This document shows positions 1-5,750 of a stretch of 7,136 nt of DNA, in pieces; position 1 is the first letter of the stretch, and each line of letters opens with the position of its first letter. The DNA is taken from contig CANFQR010000068.1 in assembly GCA_947449125.1 (NCBI GenBank), positions 1 through 7,136 of the forward strand. Direction: 5' to 3'. The notes beneath the pieces were generated by a model. That model searched no databases. It saw only the letters and a program-made list of their open reading frames with translations, and was not told where the DNA came from. The position numbers were made by a program, and so were the translations under genes. This DNA comes from Bacteroidota bacterium. Its GTDB lineage: Bacteria > Bacteroidota > Bacteroidia > B-17B0 > Aurantibacillaceae.

Positions 1-1313
1 TATCGTCTTATAATCAAAATTATTTTAACTCTGTTTTTCAAACACGTCATATTAAAATATATCCAAATTACGATATACATAATTTTTCTTCTAAAAGAAA
101 AAAAGATCCAGAATCAATATTTTGGTTTAATAAATATAAAGAAGCGTTTGCCGGAAAAAAATTAGATTTTGAAATTGAACATTCTATAAATAATATTAAA
201 TACTTTGGTAAAGTTTATATTAATCCTGTATTTAATAAAAAAAATAAAGTAACAGAATTAAGTTGTATAGCATATGATATAACTGAGATAAAATTAATAC
301 AACAAAAAAACAAAAACCAAGCTGCAAAATTAAAATCTATTTTTGATAGCAGTTATCATTACCTCTGGACAATAGACTGCAATAAAAAATTAACATCGTT
401 TAATAATAATTATTGCGAATTGGTTTCTGCTATTTACAATACAAAACCCCGAATAGGTATAACAATAAACAGAGGCGCATTAACAAATAACAAAAAATAT
501 TTACAAGTTATAAATAAAAATTATGACTTAGCTTTTAATGGTCAAGCCGCAAGTTTTGAAATTGAAACAATAGATAAAACGAAGAAAAAAATTTATTTAG
601 ATGTTTTTTTAAATCCAATAAGTGAAAATAACAAAATAATAGAGGTTAGTGGAATTGCCTATAATATTACCGATAAAAAAATAAATCAACAAAAAATAGA
701 ACAAGCTTTAAAAGAAAAAGAAGTGTTGTTAAAAGAAGTTCATCACAGAGTAAAAAACAACATGCAAATTATAAGTAGTATTTTAAACCTACAATCGGCG
801 CATCTAAAAGATGACTCTACAATTAATTTATTAAAGAAATGTCAAAATAGAATTAATACAATGGCTTTTGTTCACGAAAGCCTTTATCAAAACAAATCAC
901 TAACCGAAATAAATTTCTCAAAATATATAAATTCATTAGCAAAAAACATTTTTCAATCATTCTCTGATACAAGAAGCAAAATAAAGCTAATACTAAACCT
1001 AAATGATATTAATTTGAATCTTGACTCGTCAATTCCTGCGGGTTTAATAATAAACGAATTAATAACCAACGCCATTAAACACGCTTTTTTAAATGCCAAT
1101 AAAGGCGAAATTTGTTTAAATTTATATAAACAAAATGGTAAAATGTATTTTGTTATTAAAGATAATGGAATTGGTTTACCCGAAAAGTTTGATATTAATA
1201 CAACAAAAACACTAGGTCTACAATTGGTGTTAGCACTTATAAATCAGCTTGGGGCCGAAATTAAATTTAAATCACAAAGCCAAATAGGAACGGAAGTTTC
1301 TTTTAGTTTTTAA
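1..1313 (+). CDS. PAS-domain sensor histidine kinase (HisKA_2 / HATPase_c), 5' end outside the window
   Basis: Sensor kinase of a two-component system; it should autophosphorylate on histidine and pass the phosphate to a response regulator, probably the next gene. The frame is open from base 3 to the TAA at 1311-1313 (436 visible codons), so the true start lies upstream. The TTG at 420 is an internal Leu codon, not a start. Visible order: the tail of one PAS domain (to about base 290, ending IAYDIT), a second PAS domain (about 318-680, ending IAYNIT), a short helix, then HisKA_2 with EVHHRVKNNMQ (His codons 741-746; by alignment with related HWE kinases the second His is the likely phosphoacceptor). 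The ATPase domain follows: N box NELITNAIKHA from 1053, G1 box DNGIGLP from 1161, a LGLQLV segment near 1212 and GTEVSF near 1287. All key ATP-site motifs are present. No membrane segment appears in the visible part, but the missing N-terminus could carry one. The signal sensed is unknown. Confidence 0.93.
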   Translation, partial: SSYNQNYFNSVFQTRHIKIYPNYDIHNFSSKRKKDPESIFWFNKYKEAFAGKKLDFEIEHSINNIKYFGKVYINPVFNKKNKVTELSCIAYDITEIKLIQQKNKNQAAKLKSIFDSSYHYLWTIDCNKKLTSFNNNYCELVSAIYNTKPRIGITINRGALTNNKKYLQVINKNYDLAFNGQAASFEIETIDKTKKKIYLDVFLNPISENNKIIEVSGIAYNITDKKINQQKIEQALKEKEVLLKEVHHRVKNNMQIISSILNLQSAHLKDDSTINLLKKCQNRINTMAFVHESLYQNKSLTEINFSKYINSLAKNIFQSFSDTRSKIKLILNLNDINLNLDSSIPAGLIINELITNAIKHAFLNANKGEICLNLYKQNGKMYFVIKDNGIGLPEKFDINTTKTLGLQLVLALINQLGAEIKFKSQSQIGTEVSFSF

Positions 1314-1323
1314 AATAATTAAA

Positions 1324-2076
1324 ATGAAAAAAATATTTATTGTTGAGGACGAAAGCATTGTTGCAAAAGATATTAAAGACTCATTAATTAAATTAGGTTA
1401 CGAGGTTACAGGTATAGCAAATAATAGTAAAGATGCTTATACTAAAATAATAGAGTTAAACCCTGATTTAATTTTAATGGATATTATGATAAAAGGCGAT
1501 GAAACAGGTATAGATTTAAGCAATAAACTAAAATTATCAGTAAACATACCAGTTTTGTTTTTAACGGCGTATGCAGATGAAGCCACGCTTTCAAAAGCAA
1601 AACTAGCTGAACCTTATGCTTATATTTTAAAACCATTTAAAGAAATTGATTTACATTCAAGCATCGAGGTAGCTTTACATAAACATAACAAAGACAAAGA
1701 ACTAAGAACAGAGAGAGATTTTTTATATCAATTAGTAGAAAATAAATCTAGTAACGACGCAGGTTTAATTTTTGTAAAAACAGGAGGAAGACTTGTAAAA
1801 TTAGCCCTGAATGAAATTTTATATGTTGAAGCATTAAAAGACTATGTAATTATAAATACAGCAGGCAGTCGTTACACTATTCATAGTACAATGAAAGATA
1901 TTGAGAAAAAACTTGGCGCTGTTCATTTTGTAAGAGTTCACCGATCCTTTATTGCACGACTCGATAAAATTCAAAGCATAGATTCGCAAAGCGTTATTTT
2001 AGAAAACAATAAAAAAACATTACCTGTTGGCGGTTCTTATAAAGAAGATGTGTTGGTTAAATTAAACACACTTTAA
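1324..2076 (+). CDS. LytTR-family response regulator (REC + LytTR DNA-binding domain)
   Basis: Cytoplasmic transcription regulator of 250 residues. The receiver domain spans about residues 1-120: acidic pair E8/D9, phosphoacceptor D53 in LILMDIMIKG, switch T81 in FLTAYAD, and K103-P104 in YILKPF, so all the phosphorylation residues are intact. A short charged linker (about 121-145) leads to a LytTR domain (about 146-248) with the family's typical LYVEALKDYV and FVRVHRSFI segments. LytTR domains bind DNA with beta strands and usually recognise short direct repeats. The ATG lies 10 bases after the kinase stop, in an A-rich leader without a Shine-Dalgarno sequence, so the two genes are surely co-transcribed and form a cognate pair. 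Pairing a HisKA_2 kinase with a LytTR regulator is common in Bacteroidota. The targets cannot be read from this window; the next gene, radA, need not be one. Confidence 0.95.
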   Translation: MKKIFIVEDESIVAKDIKDSLIKLGYEVTGIANNSKDAYTKIIELNPDLILMDIMIKGDETGIDLSNKLKLSVNIPVLFLTAYADEATLSKAKLAEPYAYILKPFKEIDLHSSIEVALHKHNKDKELRTERDFLYQLVENKSSNDAGLIFVKTGGRLVKLALNEILYVEALKDYVIINTAGSRYTIHSTMKDIEKKLGAVHFVRVHRSFIARLDKIQSIDSQSVILENNKKTLPVGGSYKEDVLVKLNTL

Positions 2077-2089
2077 TTCAATTTTAGCC

Positions 2090-2116
2090 TGCTATAATTA
2101 ATAGCAACCCTTTGCT
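2090..2116. repeat. Two overlapping inverted repeats in the regulator-radA gap
   Basis: The first repeat is TGCTAT-AATTA-ATAGCA (2090-2106, 6-bp arms, 5-base loop). The second is AGCAA-CCCT-TTGCT (2103-2107 and 2112-2116, 5-bp arms, 4-base loop). They share the AGCA at 2103-2106, so as RNA only one could form at a time. The region lies 13 bases after the regulator stop and 12 bases before the predicted -7 box of radA. It could be a weak terminator for the two-component operon, although no run of T follows directly, or an operator for radA. It could also be chance in AT-rich DNA. The repeats are visible directly; any function is inference. Confidence 0.35.
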
Positions 2117-2127
2117 GATTTTTAAAG

Positions 2128-2135
2128 TAACTTTG
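2128..2135 (+). promoter_or_regulatory. Probable Bacteroidota -7 promoter box (TAACTTTG) for radA
   Basis: TAACTTTG matches the TAnnTTTG -7 consensus used by the primary sigma factor of Bacteroidota. It would start transcription near 2140, giving a 5' leader of about 12-15 bases before the ATG at 2154. The -33 element is less clear: a TTTG sits at 2111-2114, but its spacing of 13 bases is shorter than the usual 17-23. The match is good for the -7 part only. Confidence 0.5.
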
Positions 2136-2153
2136 TTTTTGATTAAATATACA

Positions 2154-3533
2154 ATGTCAAAAACAAAAACTTCTTTTTTTTGCCAAAATTGTGGCGCTCA
2201 CGCCTCAAAGTGGATTGGCAAGTGTCCAAGTTGTAACGAATGGAATACATACGTTGAAGAGCTAATTCAAAAAGAAACTAAAAACAGCAGGCTGCAACTG
2301 TTTTCTGCAAATAAAGAGAATAAAACCTCTAACAAATCAGTATTGCTTCAAAACATTGGTCTACAAGAGTTTCCCAGAATTAATGTTCCCGGAAAAGAAT
2401 TAACGCGCGTGTTAGGTGGCGGAATTGTTCCTGGCAGTTTAGTTTTATTTGGAGGAGAACCCGGTATTGGTAAATCAACATTAATGCTTCAGTTGGCGCT
2501 AAGGCTAAAAAATTTAAAAATATTATATGTTAGTGGCGAAGAAAGTGAGCAACAAATAAAAATGCGCGCAGAACGAATAGGAGTAACAACAGACAATTGT
2601 TTTATTTTACAGGAAACAAATACCCAAAACATTTTTAATCAAATAATAGAAACAGAGCCTCAATTGGTAATAATTGATTCTATACAAACCATACACACAA
2701 GTTATATCGACAGCAGTCCAGGAAGCGTTTCTCAAGTTAGAGAATGTGCTGCAGAGTTTTTACGTTTTGCTAAAGAAACCAACACGCCTGTATTTATGAT
2801 AGGCCACATAACAAAAGAAGGTAGTTTAGCGGGGCCAAAAGTTCTTGAGCATATGGTAGACACGGTTTTACAATTTGAGGGCGACAGAAATCATATTTAT
2901 AGATTATTAAGGGCGACAAAAAATCGTTTTGGCAGCACAAACGAAATGGGTATTTACGAAATGAACGGCGATGGTTTACGTGAAGTTTCCAATCCCTCAG
3001 AAATATTAATTACTAACAGAGATGTTCCAACAAGTGGCGTCGCTATTTCCGCCACCATGGAGGGTAATCGTCCTATGCTAATAGAAACACAGGCTTTGGT
3101 AAGCAGCGCTGCTTACGGAACACCTCAACGATCATCAACCGGTTTTGATTTAAGGCGCTTATCTATGTTATTAGCAGTATTAGAAAAGCGTTGTGGCTTT
3201 AGATTAGGCGTAAAAGATGTTTTTATAAATATTGCCGGGGGCATTCGAGTAGAAGATCCGGGAATTGATTTGGCGTTAGTTTGCGCTATATTAAGCAGCA
3301 ATGAAGATTTACCAATCCCTCAAGATGTTTGTTTTGCAGGTGAAGTGGGATTAACAGGAGAAATAAGACCTGTTAACCGAATAGAGCAAAGGATAAGCGA
3401 AGCCGAAAAACTTGGCTTTAAAAAAATAATAATCAGTAGTTTTAATCTTAAAGGAATAAATGAAAATAGTTATAAAATAAAAATTTTATCAGCTGTAAAA
3501 ATGGAGGACGTGTTTAATCTGATTTTTAGATAA
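2154..3533 (+). CDS. radA: DNA repair protein RadA
   Basis: RadA (Sms) is a RecA-like, DnaB-like ATPase that helps process recombination intermediates and drives branch migration at RecA-made D-loops. The 459-residue length is normal for the family. Visible parts in order: a C4 zinc finger (C10, C13, C24, C27); Walker A GEPGIGKST (residues 101-109, catalytic K107); Walker B LVIIDS (171-176); the RadA signature KNRFG (256-260); and a C-terminal Lon-protease-like domain from about 290, which in this family is structural and not proteolytic. I chose the ATG at 2154 because it puts the zinc finger at the usual distance from the N-terminus. A TTG at 2112 is in frame, but it adds a hydrophobic 14-residue leader unlike RadA and lies upstream of the likely promoter box. 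All key motifs are intact. radA probably has its own promoter, and it converges on the EnvC-like gene with only 2 bases between the stop codons. Confidence 0.97.
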   Translation: MSKTKTSFFCQNCGAHASKWIGKCPSCNEWNTYVEELIQKETKNSRLQLFSANKENKTSNKSVLLQNIGLQEFPRINVPGKELTRVLGGGIVPGSLVLFGGEPGIGKSTLMLQLALRLKNLKILYVSGEESEQQIKMRAERIGVTTDNCFILQETNTQNIFNQIIETEPQLVIIDSIQTIHTSYIDSSPGSVSQVRECAAEFLRFAKETNTPVFMIGHITKEGSLAGPKVLEHMVDTVLQFEGDRNHIYRLLRATKNRFGSTNEMGIYEMNGDGLREVSNPSEILITNRDVPTSGVAISATMEGNRPMLIETQALVSSAAYGTPQRSSTGFDLRRLSMLLAVLEKRCGFRLGVKDVFINIAGGIRVEDPGIDLALVCAILSSNEDLPIPQDVCFAGEVGLTGEIRPVNRIEQRISEAEKLGFKKIIISSFNLKGINENSYKIKILSAVKMEDVFNLIFR

Positions 3534-3535
3534 AA

Positions 3536-4888
3536 TTATCGGGCATTAAAAAGCCAACCGCTAGGGTCCATGGTTTTTTGACCTTTCCATATTTGCAGGT
3601 TCATGGATGTTTTTCCTTCGTCTTCATTATAAACTAAGGTTCCTATTGTTTGTTTAACCGCTATTTTTTGACCTGTTTTTACCGTAACATCAGAAAGATT
3701 ACTGTAGACACTTAAATATTCGCCATGTCTAATAATCACTAATTTTCCGCCGGTTGGTGAAACGGCAATGCCGGTAACCTCTCCTTCAAAAACAGCCCTG
3801 GCTTCGGATCCTTTGTTAGCGCAGATTTCGACACCGTTGTTAAACATCATAAATCCTTTTATTGCCGGATGTTCATGCTCTCCGTAAGTTTCGCAAATAA
3901 CACCTTTATTAACCGGCCACGGAAGCTTGCCGCGATTATTAGAAAAATCTGCGCTTAAAGCTTCAGATGCTTCAGACAATATTGGAGTATATAAATTTTC
4001 TTTTTTTTCTTTTTTTGTTTCTGTTAATGTAGTTTTTTCTTTGGAAGTTTTTGTTTTACTGTCTTCTTTTGATTTTTTTGCAGCTATTTCTGCGGCCTCT
4101 GCTTTAGCTGCCTCTTCTGCTTTTCGTTTTATTTCAGCTTCAATTAATTTACGAATGGCTATTTGTAAGTCAATGGCATCTCTTTTCTTTTTATCTAAAG
4201 TTATTTTTAATTCTTTTTCTTTTTTCTGAAGCTCAGTTAAAACTTTTTCTTGTTCTTGTTTTTCACCACTCAGCGTTTCTTTTTCAACCTCTTCGTTGCC
4301 AAGTAAAACGTTTTTTTCATGTCGTTGATTTTTTAATTCTTTTAGTTTAGAGATTAATTCTGATTGGGTGGCTATGATTTCATAGGCTTGTTTTTTTCTG
4401 AATTCAGAATATTGTTGCATGTATTTTAATCGAGCGTATGCCTGATTAAAATTTTCGGAAGAAAATAAAAACATTATTTTACTATAAGCATCCTGATTAC
4501 GCTGGGCAAACAAAATCATTTTAGCATAATCAGCTTTTAGTTTTTCAAGGGTTTGTTTAAGTTGTTGTACTTGCTTTTCGTTAAGTTTAATTTCGTTGTT
4601 TATAGTTTCAATTTCTTGGTTAATGGTATTAATTAAGTCTTGGCGTTTTTCAAGTTTAATGTTAATGGTCATTAAAGCGCCAATCGAAGATTTTTTATTT
4701 GCCTTTGTTTCATTTAGCAAAGAATTGATGTTTTCAATTTCTTCGTTTATTTTTTTCTTTTTGGTTTCCAGGTCTTTTTTAGAATTTTTACTTCCCGGTT
4801 GAGAATAGTAAGAAGGGTTTAATACAACACAAAACAGCAGGGCTAACAGTAGCCAGAGATTATTTTTTTTGTATTTGCAAACGATCAT
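3536..4888 (-). CDS. EnvC-like murein hydrolase activator (coiled coil + degenerate LytM/M23 domain)
   Basis: Exported 450-residue protein, probably periplasmic. The N-terminus has basic residues (K5-K8) and a hydrophobic stretch (about 11-23), so it is a signal peptide, cut perhaps near S29, or a membrane anchor. Residues about 35-255 form a long coiled coil rich in Lys, Glu and Leu, followed by an Ala/Lys/Glu-rich linker (about 250-300) and a LytM domain (about 320-450). In active M23 peptidases the site reads HxGxD, YxHL and HxH. Here these are NNGVE (350-354), YSNL (395-398) and SMN (428-430), so the zinc ligands and catalytic histidines are all replaced. This matches the EnvC logic known from E. 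coli, where an inactive LytM domain switches on cell-wall amidases at the division site, with the coiled coil linking to FtsEX. That role is inferred here. The ATG lies inside the DUF4292 gene (29-base overlap), which points to coupled translation. It is the last gene of the three-gene operon. Confidence 0.9.
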   Translation of the reverse strand: MIVCKYKKNNLWLLLALLFCVVLNPSYYSQPGSKNSKKDLETKKKKINEEIENINSLLNETKANKKSSIGALMTINIKLEKRQDLINTINQEIETINNEIKLNEKQVQQLKQTLEKLKADYAKMILFAQRNQDAYSKIMFLFSSENFNQAYARLKYMQQYSEFRKKQAYEIIATQSELISKLKELKNQRHEKNVLLGNEEVEKETLSGEKQEQEKVLTELQKKEKELKITLDKKKRDAIDLQIAIRKLIEAEIKRKAEEAAKAEAAEIAAKKSKEDSKTKTSKEKTTLTETKKEKKENLYTPILSEASEALSADFSNNRGKLPWPVNKGVICETYGEHEHPAIKGFMMFNNGVEICANKGSEARAVFEGEVTGIAVSPTGGKLVIIRHGEYLSVYSNLSDVTVKTGQKIAVKQTIGTLVYNEDEGKTSMNLQIWKGQKTMDPSGWLFNAR

Positions 4889-5750
4889 ATTTGTTTGGTA
4901 TGTTTATGCTGATTTTTTGAGGCGTATTTTTCTCAATGCGAACATACTCAATTTTTATGTTTGCTTTTTTCTCTGCATAAATATCAATATCAACATTGAA
5001 TGGTGCATAAACACTATCCTTTTGCGTAAAGTTTTTGTAATTGGCAATAAAAGTGCGGTTGGTGCCCGGGTCAATAAACTCATTTTTTAAAATTTTATAG
5101 TTTTCGGGACTAAGTGTTAGTATTTGTAATGCTTTTTTTAATTCGGTTCCGGTTGTTTGAAGTTTTTTTAATTTTCGTTTTCTTTCGGTGCTAAGTAAAT
5201 AATGGCAGTTTTCTCTATCTATTATTGGTTTTAGTTTTAAATCGTCATCCTCATAAAATTCGGCGCTATTTCCAAATAATACAGCCTGAAGCACATTAAA
5301 ATCGAGCTCTGTATTAAGTAAATCATTTATGTAGTTAAAATCGCCAACGAAATAGTTTTTTTGAATATAATTAACAAGTTTAACGGAGTCTTTGGTAATT
5401 AATATTTTAGCCACTTCTAAACCCAGTAAATATTGAATGGAAACAAGTATGGCGCTGTCTTTTTTTATTTTTACCCTAATATCAAAACTTTCTTCTTTAC
5501 CATCAATTAAGGTTTCTACGTTTGCTTTTGCGTTTACCCAGGTAAAACCAAATTCGTTTTCTTTAATGTTATTGCTTAAAGTTTTAGAACTTTTAAAGTC
5601 TAATCTGCAACGGCCGCTTAAGGTGTCTGCAATGACAGTTTCAGTTACTGTTTTTTGAACATGTTTTCTTTGTTTGCATGAAATAACCACAAAAAAACAC
5701 AGCGTTAGCAATAATTGAAAACAAGTTGTAGTTGAAATTTTTCTAATCAT
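4860..5750 (-). CDS. DUF4292 family lipoprotein
   Basis: A 296-residue lipoprotein. The signal peptide (about 1-24) has K4 in its n-region, a hydrophobic core at 11-23 and the lipobox VIS-C, so C25 should be lipidated. The residues after the Cys (KQRKH) are basic and lack the acidic surface-export signal of Bacteroidota, so it probably faces the periplasm from the outer membrane. The mature part starts with a Thr-rich stretch, then shows alternating beta-strand patterns: GRCRLDF (46-52), FGFTWVNAKANVE (67-79), AILVSIQYLLGLEVAKILIT (100-119), then a helical DLLNTELDFNVLQAVLFGN (143-161). This order resembles the LolA/LolB lipoprotein-carrier fold, but I recognise it only as a pattern. DUF4292 has no firmly assigned biochemical role that I know of. 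Its ATG overlaps the TPR gene stop by 8 bases (ATGATTAG), and its 3' end overlaps the EnvC-like gene by 29 bases. Translation is therefore likely coupled across all three genes. Confidence 0.9.
   Translation of the reverse strand: MIRKISTTTCFQLLLTLCFFVVISCKQRKHVQKTVTETVIADTLSGRCRLDFKSSKTLSNNIKENEFGFTWVNAKANVETLIDGKEESFDIRVKIKKDSAILVSIQYLLGLEVAKILITKDSVKLVNYIQKNYFVGDFNYINDLLNTELDFNVLQAVLFGNSAEFYEDDDLKLKPIIDRENCHYLLSTERKRKLKKLQTTGTELKKALQILTLSPENYKILKNEFIDPGTNRTFIANYKNFTQKDSVYAPFNVDIDIYAEKKANIKIEYVRIEKNTPQKISINIPNKYDRLQIQKK
4863..4870 (-). repeat. A8 tract in the DUF4292 / EnvC-like overlap
   Basis: On the coding strand a run of eight A directly precedes the TAA stop of the DUF4292 gene and at the same time encodes KKN in the signal region of the EnvC-like gene. 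The EnvC-like frame is +1 relative to DUF4292, so loss of one A would by-pass the DUF4292 stop and fuse the two proteins, while breaking the EnvC-like frame started at 4888. Such runs are slippage-prone, but they are also common in AT-rich genomes, and no use of it is shown here. Confidence 0.4.

Noticed and set aside
420..422. TTG at 420 as the start of the histidine kinase.
   Set aside because: The frame stays open to the left edge and encodes matching PAS sequence, so this TTG is internal.
2112..2153. N-terminal extension of RadA from the TTG at 2112.
   Set aside because: It adds a hydrophobic leader not found in RadA and starts upstream of the likely -7 box; the ATG at 2154 fits the family.
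3529..3540. GATAA-AA-TTATC inverted repeat at the radA / EnvC-like junction as a bidirectional terminator.
   Set aside because: A 5-bp A/T-rich stem with a 2-base loop is too weak, and the symmetry follows mostly from two facing TAA stops.
3927..4802. Open frames on the + strand (3927-4229 and 4596-4802) opposite the EnvC-like gene.
   Set aside because: They are antisense shadows of the coiled-coil and Lys-rich coding region; their translations are low-complexity Phe/Ser/Leu strings with no recognisable domain.
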